From positions 62,001 through 126,000 of the forward strand of contig NC_033565.1 of assembly GCF_001680005.1 (NCBI RefSeq): a stretch of 64,000 nt of DNA, read 5' to 3'. A program made the translations under genes and the position numbers. Positions 22,186 through 34,800 of this stretch are shown here, in pieces. Source of the DNA: Plasmodium coatneyi. Lineage: Eukaryota; Apicomplexa; Aconoidasida; Haemosporida; Plasmodiidae. Below the pieces are notes generated by a model that saw only the letters and a list, made by a program, of their open reading frames with translations, did no database searches and had not been told where the DNA came from. The first letter of the stretch is position 1, and every line of letters starts with the position of its first letter.

Positions 22186-23725
22186 TTACATGTTTTGATA
22201 ACTAATATTTCTTTCTATTCTATTTTTCCGTCTTCGGCCAGATGTTGGCCCACTATGGATGGTAGAATGATCTTCTTCCATAGAACCTATGGTTGAACCT
22301 ACTGTTGAAACTTCTGTGGAATATTCCGCTGAGTCGAACCTTGAGGCACCTTCCGTAAGTGTATCGAAATTGCTTTGGGCGAATCTTTTTTTTCTGCTTC
22401 TTTCATTTGCAGAATGGTTATTCCCCTTAAGGAAGAAGAAGTGTGATTTATACTTGTAAAAAAAGTATGCTAAGGCAGGTAATCCTATTGCAGCAAGTCC
22501 ACCAGACACAGCAGCAGGTACGATGCTGCTAGAATCTGGTTCTTCCCCTTCTTTTCTGTGACTACCACCACCGTCACTCCCTCCTTTTCTTTCTCCACCA
22601 GAGACACCATCCACTAAATCATGCTGAGCTGAAAAATAAATAAGTACATGAAATAATCTTAGCGTATTATTCTTCCTTCTTTTTTTCCTTTACTTCTTCC
22701 CTTTCCTTATAACCCCTTCCTTCCACCTACCATGCCTAACAACATTCATCCTTCCACCTACCACCCCTATGTGCACCGTTCTGCACACATTCCTTCGTCC
22801 TTTCACCCACCTAACAACCTTCCTTCCACCACTAACACCACCCTAACACAATCTTCATTCTACCACCCTAACAAAAACCTCCTTCCACCGACCACCCCTA
22901 ACAACCTTCCTTCGACCACCTACCACCTTCCACCAACCACCTAACATCCTATTCCTTCCACCGACCACACCTACCACTACACTATCATAAAGCAATGAAG
23001 CACCATAAAAAAATGTACCACTTACCATCGATGACGGCGTTACCAAGGTCGAAATCTTCCCCAGCAGAGGGTTTCTTGGGAGTGCAGGTTAAAGTCGGTC
23101 GTTTCCCCGGGTTCCACTGATCACATGTGCTCTTAAATTTTGTGCAATATGAATCAGGACCACCGTTCTTACACGTAGTATTTACTTGGCCAAATGCTCC
23201 GTTAGCATTTTCCAATTGTGCGTTATACTCCGCAATACCAGAACATTCACCACTATCGGCCTGCTTTTTTAGGGTATCATAGTTATATTTACAGTCGAAT
23301 AATATTTTGATTTCCTTGAAAAGGTCTTTGCTAATATTTTGGTATAGATTAGTGCAACCGCAACTACCTGCAGAACCTTTGAGTGTAGAGTAAATTGTGT
23401 TCATAATCCAAGGGAAATGGACATCCGCATTCAATCTTTCCCCTTTAACTTTGTCACCTAACCAATAATAAAAAAAGGCATAACGATCATTATCCGGCAA
23501 AGAAGCGAACTCCCCTTCCCCTGTACTGTTACATGCTACACAGTAGTTCTGTGCAATTTTACTAATCCAATTCCAGTTCTGTCCTCCGTACCCCATCAAA
23601 TACCACGTTATTTCCCCTTCCGCTGTACCCCGGGTCCAAGTTTTTCCTTTCAGTGTACAACTTTTTCTTCCCTTCTCGAGTTCAGTGTATATTTTTTGTG
23701 AAGGTAATTTATTTGTGTCGTCGTC
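22186..23725 (-). CDS. KIR: KIR protein with CD99-like stalk
   Basis: Exon A is 23026-23725 and exon B is 22186-22628, joined in phase 1. Exon A starts DDDTNKLPSQKIYTELEKG and carries YAFFYYWLGDKV, CGCTNLYQNISKDLF, CSGIAEYNAQLE, YCTKFKSTCDQW, then KKPSAGEDFDLGNAVIDG. Exon B opens AQHDLVDGVSGG and GGSDGGGSHRKEGEE, then TM (IVPAAVSGGLAAIGLPALAY) and a tail that starts [16 protein letters not shown] without the usual intron, ending NISYQNM. The two stalk segments flanking the intron closely match host CD99, a published P. knowlesi KIR feature. A start exon was not resolved: an ATG at 23863-23865 (MVPLI) resembles other KIR first exons, but its donor GT is lost. Confidence 0.85.
22720..22960. repeat. 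Minisatellite inside the intron of the CD99-like KIR
   Basis: CCTAACAACCTTCCTTCCACC-type units, C-rich on the + strand and so G-rich in the KIR sense. This is the opposite strand asymmetry from most other arrays here. It separates the two CD99-like coding segments. Confidence 0.85.
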
Positions 23726-23728
23726 CTA

Positions 23729-25609
23729 TATAAATATTATTGAGGGGGTGAGTACATATATGTATGTGTTCGTCCACATTCCCCTAATTATATAAAGTAC
23801 AGACCATTATATGCACATTATTGTATACATTCATCACATAGAATAAAGTGTATTAGTGGTACCATGGTTCCTATATGTGTATATATTATTCTTCTGTACA
23901 TATATAAGGAAGTTTGTGTTAGAATTTTATTCCTTCCTTATATATGTATTCATGCAGGAACATACATATGTGGGATCATTTTGCTTGCCTCCCGTAGGAA
24001 TTATAATTAATAGAGAAGTATCAAATTCCTATTCTTCCCTTAATAATATACTTCAATTTTTAAATGGTAATAATACAATGTACATATATGTGCATCAAAA
24101 TCATTATATATGTGCACATGCATATAATTTAAGGAATAGAAATAGAAACAAAAGCCCTGAACCAACAAAACCAAGAAGGAGAAATCAAAGTTCCGCATAT
24201 ACATTCCTTATTCCATCTATTATATTACTGAATTATGCATGACCTCCCGGAATATTATATTACGATTTGCATATTACCATTGTTAAATATATAGAAAGGT
24301 ACATTTTTCTTCCTAAGCAGAAAATTTCAATATGTACTCTATTAATTTATAACTTCACTAATATTATTAAAAGGAGAGGGTTATTAGATGTATTGTTAAC
24401 ACATATATTGTATACAGTTCACATGTGCATGAATATATGTGCATATATGTGTATATGTGCAGCATAGCAGGAGGGAGAAGGAGAGCATACATTCTTTTTC
24501 TTTCCTTTTCTATACATGTGTACATTGAGCCAAATTCAGTAAAAGAAGAGTGCACATTTATGAAATAAATGTACAGATGTATAATACACAAAAAAAAAAA
24601 TTATATGAACCATATATTTGGGGGGGAGAGGACGTACATACCTTTATAGTTATGCTTCCCGTAACACATTCCTTCCATTTTTGTTGAATAATAATAACAG
24701 TTCCTTCATTTTTTTTTTTCATTTTTTTCCTTTTTTTTTTTGTATTTTTCTCTGCTCTTTCCTTCCTCCGATTAGTACACACAAATAAATAATGCACTTA
24801 CATGTGTAATATGTGCATATTATATATTATATGTTAGTTGAGCACTATCAACCTTTCCTTTCTTTTTCTTTTATATGTGCACACATGCACATTCCTATTT
24901 AATAAACAGCGTTCCATTATAAAACAAATGAAAAAAAGAGTGGCGGTACAGTTTTAAGAATTATATTAACCATAAAAAAGAAAGGAAGGAAGGTAGTTAG
25001 GGGATGGAAGGAGGAAGGAAGGAAGAAAAGGTTTATATTCAACATACTTCCCTCTTTCTTAGGTGCTAATAGCAAGTTCCGTATATTCCACTTGAATTTA
25101 TGCATAGTAGCAATTATATATTTGTTGTTATTTTCCTCCATATGTTTCTATACGTACATTTTTATATGCATATTTTCCCCCATAAATATTTTTGCAGTTC
25201 CGCCGACAGGTGTATATATGAATATTATACTTATGGAGTTATTCAAATTAGAGAGTAATTATTATACACACATATATGTGTGTAAAACAACACATATTAA
25301 TTCACTAATTTAATGAATCCATTCGTTCATTCTACATTCGTTCATTCCATTCGTCTAAATCATTCGTTCATTCTACATTCGTTATCCATTCGTCTAATCC
25401 ATTCGTTCATTCCATTCGTATTCATTCCATTCCTTCATTCTACATTCGTTATCCATTCGTTATCCATTCGTTTAATCCATTCGTTCATTCATTATAATTA
25501 GAGTTTAGGGGTTTTAGTATATAAGTATGCACATATATATATATATATATTCATTATGAATGTAGGTGGTTGGTGACGATGTTTTATTCTTAAGAACAGT
25601 CTCATTTTT
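23729..25609. other. Intergenic, no convincing gene
   Basis: AT-rich with many TATATATGTGCA-type runs, an A/G tract at 24945-25030, and a CATTCGTTCATTC repeat at 25310-25500. Short open frames (e.g. 23856-24242 +) lack SICA, KIR or exported-protein signatures. Confidence 0.5.
25310..25500. repeat. CATTCGTTCATTC tandem repeat
   Basis: Irregular copies of ATTCGTTCATTC, ATCCATTCGT and ATTCTACATTCGTT over about 190 bp, next to GAGTTTAGGGGTTTTAG (a heptad relic). Confidence 0.9.
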
Positions 25610-26128
25610 TCATTTTTTCTCCTTTAGGGCAGTATTTGTTGTTGTTGTTCTTCTTCTTTTTCTTCTTTTTTTAAAAGAATAATAACCTAATATCGAACCT
25701 AAAAATAAAGCTGCTATGAGAAGTTGAAATGCAATTTTGCTTACCCCCTCCGCTACAGGGTAGCTGCTAAGTGAGTGCCCAAGGTATGAAGTGGTAATGG
25801 AATCCACAGCGGTCCAGAGCATAGGGTTCAAAAATAAAATGATTAATATAAATGGTAAGGAAGGTTTTTTCATGAAGTTGGATTGAATCATTCCATGAAA
25901 AAATAATTTACATTTATTCCCAATCCCTATTCCGCCTATTCCTCCTTTGCGCTGGACATTATTTGGTGCTATATTCTGTGCTTTGTTCTGTTTAGGTGGT
26001 GGTATACTCTTTTCTTTGTGCTTTATACTACTTTCTTGATTTAATTGTGTTTTTACACCTGTTCCAAAGGTGCCTTTCTTCTGAGTTTCGACACTGGCAT
26101 TTTTTGATGATGTGCTTATGGCAATCCC
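25610..26128 (-). pseudogene. Two-TM exported-type exon lacking a leader exon
   Basis: A single 173-codon exon starts after a TTTTTTTTAG acceptor with GIAISTSSKNASVETQKKGT and runs through a Lys/Gln-rich region. TM1 is SLPFILIILFLNPMLWTA and TM2 is IAFQLLIAALFLGSILGYY, about 40 residues apart, followed by a basic tail (KKRRKRRRTTTTN). This matches the second exon of the gene at 16834-17727 in layout. No hydrophobic first exon is visible before the neighbouring KIR begins at 26766: the gap is minisatellite. It is either a truncated copy or starts at the internal Met (25889-25891). There are no frameshifts. Confidence 0.6.
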
Positions 26129-26149
26129 CTAAAAAAAAGAAGTTTATTA

Positions 26150-26540
26150 GATGGTTGGTGGTAGGTGGGTTGTTAGGGTTGGAAGGAATGTTGTGTTAGG
26201 GGTGGGTGGTGGAAGGAAGGTTGTTCGGTGGTTGGTGATAGGTGGAAGGAAAGTTGTGTTAGGGGTAGTAGGGTGTATGGAAGGTCGATAGGTGGGTGGT
26301 TGGTGGAAGGAAATGTTGTTAGGTGGTAGGGTGGAAGGAAAGTTATTAGGGAGATTTGGTGGAAGGGAAGGTTGTTAGGATGGTGGTAGGAGGAAGAAAG
26401 GTTGTTAGGGGTGGTTGGTGGAAGGAAGGTTGTTCGCGATGATAGGTGGAAGGGAGGTTGTTAGGGGTGTTAGAATGGAAGGTTGTTAGGGGTGTTAGGG
26501 GTAGAAGGAAGAATGGTTGTTAGGTGGGTGGTAGAATGAA
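26150..26540. repeat. GGTTGTTAGG minisatellite
   Basis: Diverged GGTGGAAGGAAGGTTGTTAG units. They occupy the place where a leader exon for the two-TM gene would be expected. A copy of the dispersed ~60-bp element follows at 26562-26620. Confidence 0.85.
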
Positions 26541-26765
26541 TGTTTAAGGTTGTAGGAGTAGGGTCTTTTTAGGTTAATGTCCCATAATGTGGCCTGGTAC
26601 TTAAGCACCTCAAGGGGGGTGTACAGCCGAGGGGTGTATTATAAATGAAAAGAAAAAAAAAGAAAGAAAAAAGAGAAAGGACGTGTGTGTAGAGGTGGGA
26701 ACACCACATTCACTTACTCATATATATAATGTTAACCTATATTCCTTTGTTCCTCTTTCCTTACT

Positions 26766-28289
26766 TTATCTTCTTTTTCTCCTGGTGGTGATGGTAGATG
26801 ATGTTCGTGTAGTAGTGGTGTATGGAACAGAATACACTGTAGAATGATCTCCTGCTATAGTAGAATCTGCTGTTGTTGACAATTCAGTGGAACCTTCAGT
26901 GATTGAAGAATCATCCTCTTCTGTATTTAAACTACGGTCCAGTGATCTTGTCCTTATACTTCTATTTCTACTACTGTTGTTGCTGTGCATGTTGCTTCCT
27001 CCTCCAAAGAGGGTGTTATTTATCCAAAAGGGTAAGGAAATATACTAAGGAAAAAGGAGGAAGAATATGTATTATATATATATGTCCACATATATATGAA
27101 TATATATTCATGTATATATGTACTTGCATATATATATATATATGTTTATGTGGACATACATCGTGGTAATTATAATTGTTATAATTAATACTTACTTTAT
27201 ACAATAGGAACGCCATTGTTGGTAATCCTAATAGTGCGATGCCAAGTGTGGAGGAAATGATAGGGCCTGCGCCCACTGCAGGTGTTGCAGGTCCCCCCTT
27301 CCCTTCTTCCACAGAAGAAACTTGGCTATCCACAAATTCCACAGCATCCCATTCAGTTGGGGATTCAGATACTTCATTACACTTCAATATTTGTAGCTTA
27401 TCTGCGCTACAATAATGTCCATCCACTCCTCTCTCCGCATTAAATTTGCCACAATATTGCCCATTAGCATTCTTCCCTGTCCCTGTTTTGCAATCTGCCT
27501 CTATAGCGATACATGCTGATTGAGTGGCTCTTAGGTGAGCTTTATATTCCTCAGTACAGGATTTATTGGGTGCTTTCAGGTGTTGTTCCTCTATAATATG
27601 ACTATCCTGGGAATAGTCATATAATATTTTTGCATGTTTAAAAAGGTGTTCGTCCATGCCATCTTTGTATATAATGTCACAACCATTTCCTCCATCAGCA
27701 ACACGTGCGCCAGGAATACTTTTCAGTTGTTCATAGATTGTTTTCATAATGTCCAGAAATGAGTCACCGACATTTAATTCTTTCAATAATATATCACCCA
27801 GCCAATAATAAAAGGGAGTACAATAGGTATTGGTGTATGAAAAACTTCTCCCTCCCAGTGTATATCCATTGCACCAGGCTCCTACAATCTGATCTACATA
27901 ATTCTGAACACTCGTATAGTTCGCCAAATTCTTCTTTAGGCTACTCTTTGTACTTTCGAACCAAGGGCAAAATGTGCTATAAGAATTTCCCCACCCTGTG
28001 TTCAATTGAGCATATGTTTTTTTTGAGGGTAAATTGCTTAAATGTTGACCCTGCAAGTCCAATTAGCAGGGAAGTATAATATATATAAATAGATATTTCT
28101 ATGCGTATTTCCTTACACTTTTACATTTTCATTATCCTATTCTATTACATTACACACTACACACCACATACACACACGAAGAGGGTACTATTATATATGT
28201 GTATATAACATATGTTCATATATTTATCATTTTTGAATAGAGAGGAAGTTAACCGTTAGTGGTCCCGGTGTTCGTTCGTCATCCGGCAT
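26766..28289 (-). CDS. KIR: KIR protein, 3 exons, shortened tail
   Basis: Exons: 28254-28289, 27196-28050, 26766-27044; 389 residues, phase 0. Exon 1 encodes MPDDERTPGPLT. Exon 2 starts GQHLSNLPSKKTYAQL and contains WCNGYTLGG, YCTPFYYWLGDILL, DSFLDIMKTIYEQLKSIPG, CDIIYKDGMDEHLFKHAK, CTEEYKAHL, YCGKFNAERG, a stalk (SSVEEGKGGPATP) and the TM GPIISSTLGIALLGLPTMAFLLYK. Exon 3 starts YISLPFWINNTLFGGG and has STIAGDHSTVY. It ends TTRRKRR and lacks the terminal NIxY motif; an out-of-frame AATATAGGT relic at about 26737-26745 suggests a recent frame loss. It is close in sequence to the KIR at 62724-63927 (shared VDQIV.AWC, DSFLxIMKxIYEExKSIP). Confidence 0.88.
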
Positions 28290-31200
28290 TGTGGATGTTC
28301 ATTCCTATATACAATGAATTCGAGCTTAAACGTCCTCTTATTACACTCGTAAACTAATAATAAGGGAAGTTCGAAATTTTTCTTTATTCCCTAGTGATCA
28401 TAAGCGAATATCACCATTTCTCATGTTCTTCCTTCCAATTAGCATACACATTCCTTCTGATTTCTCAAATAAAGATAACACACATCCTATACACATATGT
28501 ATGTATGTGTCAAAATCATTATGAAAAATTATTTCACTTAACCAAAAAAAGTACGAACAAAGTGTAGTGTACTACAAAATATATACGACGAAAAAAAACA
28601 AATATTCAAAAATTTTTCACTCCGCCATACATTATTTTCTAATTCTATTATAAGGTGGCACGTTCCTACATCTAACATTGTAATAATTCTTACACGCTTT
28701 CTCTTAATTATTGTGTATGCATGCGAGGCGAGCATCATTTTTTTCTTCCCTTCTTTCATACAATATGTGCATGTACTTATTCCTACTTATTCGGGAGCGT
28801 GCATTTATAAAATGAAGGAAGTAGGATATAATACAGAAGGAATTGTGTGCTCATTGTATTTCAAAAAGGAAATGAAAAATTTTTTTACGTACTTCTTATA
28901 AGAACACACCCCTCATAGTATACATCCCTATTCATTTTCTTTTCTTTGCGCTTCATGGTTTAGTTGTAATAACTCTTTCCTCTTTTTAATTATGCTTGCT
29001 TAGTAGTAATAATGTGATTGTTCCTTTCTTTTCCTTTTTTTTTTTTTTTTAGTGCATATTTTTATTCCATAAAGGAATGTATTTTTTCCTTTTTTCCATT
29101 TTCCCTTTCCCCTTTTCCTATTTTGTCCATAGGAATTCATAGTAATGCATAAGAATGCATAGAAATTCCAAACGGGGCTTAAGGGGGGATTAAGGGGATA
29201 CACTCGTCTTTCTATTCAGTACATATTATATATTATATATTACACATATAGAAGGTTTCCTATTTGGGCTATAATATGGTTGGATCATTGTTATTTGTAC
29301 AGTACATTTATGTGCATTGTAATAATAATTGTTGCGATGTCGCGACGTACATTACTATTATTTTATGCCTCTACAGGAGCGAATGCCCTGGGACGAAATG
29401 TTCCATAAGAGAGTATGGGAACAAGAACCGTATATAATCCACTTATTCTGCTGCAAAACTGGGTAGTACACGATCCCATAAGCCTGTTACATTGTTCAAA
29501 CTTAGTTGTAACCGCAGTGGGAGACAGTAATATGAAGTAAAGGGAGAAACTGGAATATTATAGAATTCATGCACATAGAGCCCATGGGCCCAACGTAAAA
29601 CGGAGTGGAATTCTTCTAAGTTATATGGTAAGAATAGACTGAAAGAATTGAATACATGGGCAGCACCATGTGGGATGGTAAATAAGCTCTGTCTTGATGG
29701 GGTACCTTCCCGTCCCTCTCCTACACACACACTATTTAAATGTGGGGACCTTATTATCTATATGTGGGACTATATGTGGGGGAGGGAGGGGGTGGATGCT
29801 GATGTTCCCCCACTACCATCTCTTAAAAGGAAGGATGGGGAGGGGGATGATATTCCCACTACAACATCCTAAAAGATGGTTCCCACACACCCTCCTAAAA
29901 AGGGGGAAACGATATTCCCACACAACCTCCTAGGATGTTCCCACACTACCACCTCCTAAAAGGGGTGGGGGGATGATGATGTTCCCATACTGTGTGGTGC
30001 ATGTGGACCAACCGATCACACATTAAATTACATGTTTGTGTGCGACCACTCACACACAGTAAATTATACGTGTGTGTGCAACCCTTAGTCTTCTTTTGCA
30101 CTTATATATATATATATATATATATATTTATTTATTTATTTATTTACAATAATCAAGTAGTGGTCTATAGAATACGTTATTGTGAATTTCTGTATAGAAC
30201 GAGAACACTCTTCCCCCATTTTATAGTTATTTATATAGAAGTTAGTTAGACGGAGGTGCTTCTTTTGTGCATATTTCAATAACCATTATAAGTAAACATT
30301 GGGGTTACTTAAAGTGTGGATACAGTATATATATATAGAAAGGAAGGAAGCAAGCAACCAATGCTCCATTTTTTCCCCGTAAGCATATTCTCTTTTTTAA
30401 AGTATATTCTATATGTGTAAAGCTTGGAATGTGGAACAAAAATTATAATGATCCATAGTTGTTCATACAATGTGGGTTCATAAAATGGTCCATAGTGATC
30501 CATGGTAATCCATACTGGTCCATGGTGTCTCAACGGCAGTTTAGATACATATTAGCGCGCAGTGCGAAGTATGGTGTAATTCTTGTGCAGTGCAATTTCT
30601 TTTGGGCAACTATTGATGGTAAATTCGTCTGTATCACTTTTTCTAAAAAATTTTATTATTCACAAATCTTTCTCTTTAAGAATTTTTTTTTTTTTGCAGA
30701 AACAATGTTTTTCCCTTTTTTTAAATTTATTTGCTGACAGTTCTCCTATGTTGGTGGCATTTTATTTATGTTGAGAACATTCCTTCTTAAATTATGCATA
30801 AAGGAAGAAGTTGCATAGGGAAAATTGAATGGAGGAGAAGTGGAAGGAAAAAAGGAGAATTAGCGCTAAACATAATTTATGCCAAAGGAATAAGTTCTAT
30901 ACAACATATATAAATAAATATAGGGGAATAGTAGAATGGAATTTTCTGTTCTTTCTTTCCTCCCTTTTAAATTTTTATATTTGTTTGGGAAAAGAATAAA
31001 TTTTAGATATGTGGGAGAGCACTTTTTATACAGTGCAAATTTAATTGAGCAAAAAAAAAGTGTTCTCATATTGCGGATGAAATTTTCCCCATGTTGCAGG
31101 TGAAATTTTTCACATATTGCAGATGAATTTTTTCACATATTGCAGATAAATTTTTTCCCATATTGCAGATAAACTTTTTCCCATATTGCAGATAAATTTT

Positions 31201-31898
31201 TTCCCATATTGCAGGTCAGAATTCCACTACAGAGAGTATGTTCCGCACTTCTGTATGCACCCTTTGCTTTTTCGTCTCAACTTCTTTATTGGTAATGTAC
31301 TAATGACAACTTCTTTTTAAAAAAATGTATATTTAACAACAGTGCGGTGAGTAATTTTTTTTTTCTCTGACAATAATTTGTTGTAGCGATAATTTTTTTT
31401 GTGGTAATTTTTTTTTCTCCTTCGTGAACAACTTATATTAAATTTGGAAGTAAATGCGCATGCAGATATCTTCCACAAAGAACATTCTTTTAATCAAGTG
31501 TAAAAGTTGTATACAAAACAGAATAAAAAAAAAAAAAGGGACGAATAGAATAATGTTCTTCATAAAAGGAAGCAATAAATGCTCAATTTTCTGTAAAGAT
31601 GAATAAAGAAAAAATAAAAAAGGAAAAAATGCAAGAATAAAGGATCCAAAAAAAGGAGCGAAAGTGTGAAAAAAGGGAGTGAAGGTAAAAAGAATGAATA
31701 AAAAAAGGAGTGAAAAAAAACGAACGAAAAATGAATGAAAAAGTAAAAAATTCCGCACATATACTACTTCCTGGAAGGAAGGAATCAGTCAAAGGATGAT
31801 GGTACAGGTGGAAGGGGTGCTTTGCACATAGTACGTAAGAATGCATTATTTTGAACTAATAAAAAACAAAATTATTGTATAGTGTGGATAAAGAAAAA
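28290..31898. other. 3.6-kb gene-poor stretch upstream of a SICAvar
   Basis: AT-rich DNA, a CCCACACTACCACCTCC-type repeat (29730-29980), (AT)n and (TTTA)n runs (30100-30150), CATAGTGATCCATGG repeats (30480-30530), a 23-bp array (31080-31220) and an A-rich stretch. One odd 95-codon open frame (29443-29730, minus) is noted separately. The 3' part should include the SICAvar promoter and 5' UTR. No other gene was recognised. Confidence 0.5.
31080..31220 (+). repeat. 23-bp array of TTTTTTCCCATATTGCAGAT
   Basis: Six copies of a unit that combines a T-tract with TTGCAG, so each looks like a splice acceptor. It lies about 700 bp upstream of the SICAvar ATG at 31899. Confidence 0.9.
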
Positions 31899-34800
31899 AT
31901 GGCTCCGTCGAATGGTAAAGATGTAGTATTTGGCCCGCTAAAGGAAGAATGGCTGGAGAAGAAAGGATTTGGGGAGAAGCAAGGTGTGGGGGAGGTAATA
32001 AAATATTATCTGTGTATAGTGTATGAATCTGTTAGTGCCTTGAGTTATGTTATTTTATTTTAATAAAAAATGCATAATGTACAGAGGGAATATGTATGAA
32101 TATATTATTCTAAATTGTAGACACGACTATACCAGGAAATAGGTAAGTGGGTTGATGGAATGCTAAAAGAAATGATAAAGAAGGAAGATGATACGGAAAC
32201 TTATGAAAAACAATGCGAAGAAATGTATACAGGAACAGAAGGAATGACGAAAGAGGTGAAGGAAGTATGTGTGTTCATTCTGAAGAATCTGTTTAACATA
32301 AAGACAATGAGTGTGGGTCCATGTGAAGGGAAAAATGTGGATAAGAAAATGGAGGAGTATGTATATTGCACAGTTATGAGTATGTGGTTATTCTTCTATG
32401 GACGTAAGCATTGTAAAACTGCAAGTAATGTTATAAATAGTGCATTCGCTGCAATGAAGAAATTGAGCAGGGAACTTGATCCTGCAGGGAAGTGTAAGGA
32501 ATGTGAGTACAAACAATTGGAGCCTATGAAAATACTGAGGGATTTCAGTCTACTGAATTATATTCGTACTACTATGGAAGGGAATCCTAATGTTATGACA
32601 TTAATAAATAAAGGAAAACCAGAGAAACCATGTCCAGAGGAGAAAAATTTTCTATCACAATTAGGTTTCCAACACAATGGTGGTGCTATGACTACAACGT
32701 CAACAAGTGGACAACAACAACAACCTGCACCGCAACCAAAAAAAATGACCACACAGCAATTCCATTTCATCTCCAAATTAATAACAAATTGGGTAAAAAC
32801 ACACGGTATGGAAAAAGTGGACCAAATGGGGGTAAATGAACTCTTTAAATATAAAAGTAGAAGTAGCATAATGTGAAAATAGTAATATAATAAAATACGG
32901 TTTGTAGTGCAGTGTGATTGTAAAAGGTGTGCACATATATATGTGTGATTTTTTTTGGTAATTTATTTTCTGCAGGATAAAGTTTGGCAAGATATGAAGA
33001 AAGAATGGGAGGAACTGAAAAGTAGAATTACAAATGACCGTGACACAGACATAAAGCGATTATGTTCCATAAGTGAAGGGAAGAAGCATGGGGTCGAAAT
33101 TAAAGGGCAAGAGCAAGGAATGTGTAAGAACATGATGCACATATACTACTACATGCAAGGATTACAAACACAAACCTGGAAACTACCAAGCAAGGATACC
33201 AAAAACAAAGAGGAGAAATCTTTCTTTCGGTGTATAGTCGGCATGATGGCCCTATTCAAATTATTCGGACACCGTGCTTGTTTTAAAAAATATACAGACT
33301 ATGCACACAGGGTGTCGGAAGATGCCAGGAAGGGAGCGGGGTTAGCGGACAGTACTAAAATATGTGCTGGAATGAATTTTGATCAGCTGAAAATAGGTAC
33401 GACATTTATCGGAGAAACAATATCAGGGTGGATTGGGGACGTTGACAAGTTCCCCTATGGTGATAGGTCTAATATAATAAGTTGGGATCACTGGTGTAAG
33501 GAGGAGCAGCGGCGCGAACAGCAGTCTAAGGAGAAAAGTGCAAAGGAGGATAAGCCTGGGTGGATAAGCGAAGAGGATAAGAAAAGAATGCAAGAAATAG
33601 TGAATAAGAACCAATACATACCGAAGGGGCAACAGGACAAAGTATTAAAAGAAATGGACGAAAAAATGAAGGATATAAAGAAGAAAGTATGGGATAGAAT
33701 GGGGTGTACTGGAGGCGAGAATGGACAATTTGAAGAAGGGGAAGAAGGTAAGATATAATTTATTTATTCTAGTTACTGCGTAGACATGAGTTTGTATATT
33801 TATTGCAGTGTTCTCTGTGGGAGGGATAAAATGAATTATCCGTGTGGCATAAATAAGGGAGCATTCATTATTATCACTATTGGTACGAATTTACAGATGC
33901 CATAGAAGAATGGTTCACAGAATTTTTCAATAAAGTAACGGACGACAGTGATTACTATGAAGAGAAATATGGTAGTACCATTATAAGTGCATGTGAAGGT
34001 ATGGGGGATGATGAGGAGAGTGAAAAGAAGTGGACACAGGGTGACAAAGAATTTTGCAAGGTTTTCATGAAAAATTTATTAATAGTATCAAAATGTAAGG
34101 AAGAAACGTACACAAAGAAGAAATGTATAAAAGGAGGTGCCAGCTGTTATTATGTTGAACCATGTGATCTTCTGAAGATTTGGTTAGGGAGTGTTTACTC
34201 GAAGTGTAAACTGAAGGATGTTGTGGATATAGTGTCCCAAACATTAGAGGCCATGGAGGAATCTTTAAACAATAATGGGAATTATAAGCAGTGTGATCTA
34301 GTAAAATATGCTAATTTATATAGAGGAAATAAAGAAATGTTAAGTGAGTTGTTTCGTGTAATAAGTGAAAACAAACTCCTGAGTAAATTATTAAATGATC
34401 GTGCTAAAGATTGGTGTACAGAAATAAAAACAGAAATAAATACGGGAAATGGAAGAGGGAGAAGTGATAGTAGTGTGCACGGACGGACAGGTAGAAAATC
34501 TTCTGAGGATAGTGAAAAATTGGAAGAAGTAAAAGATCTTATAAAGGGAGTTGAGAACAAATTAAACTTGAAGGATGAAATACAGAAAGAAATAAGTCAA
34601 GCTGTTGATGAAGTCATACAGAAACATACACCACCTCCCCCACCCGAACCAGCACGACCAGCAGCACCAGGGGGACAGTTACATCCTAAACCTAGTGCTG
34701 CACCTGAAAATGATGGAAAATCTCCCATTAAGGACAAAGGTGACTATGATGTAGGTCCTGTTGCTGTTTCTGCTGATGGTAAGACAGGTACTGTTGAATT

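Noticed and set aside
22186..22628. Host DNA contamination as the source of the CD99-like sequence
   Set aside because: The segments are continuous with KIR ectodomain, TM and tail sequence in phase and separated by a parasite-type minisatellite intron, so they belong to the parasite gene.
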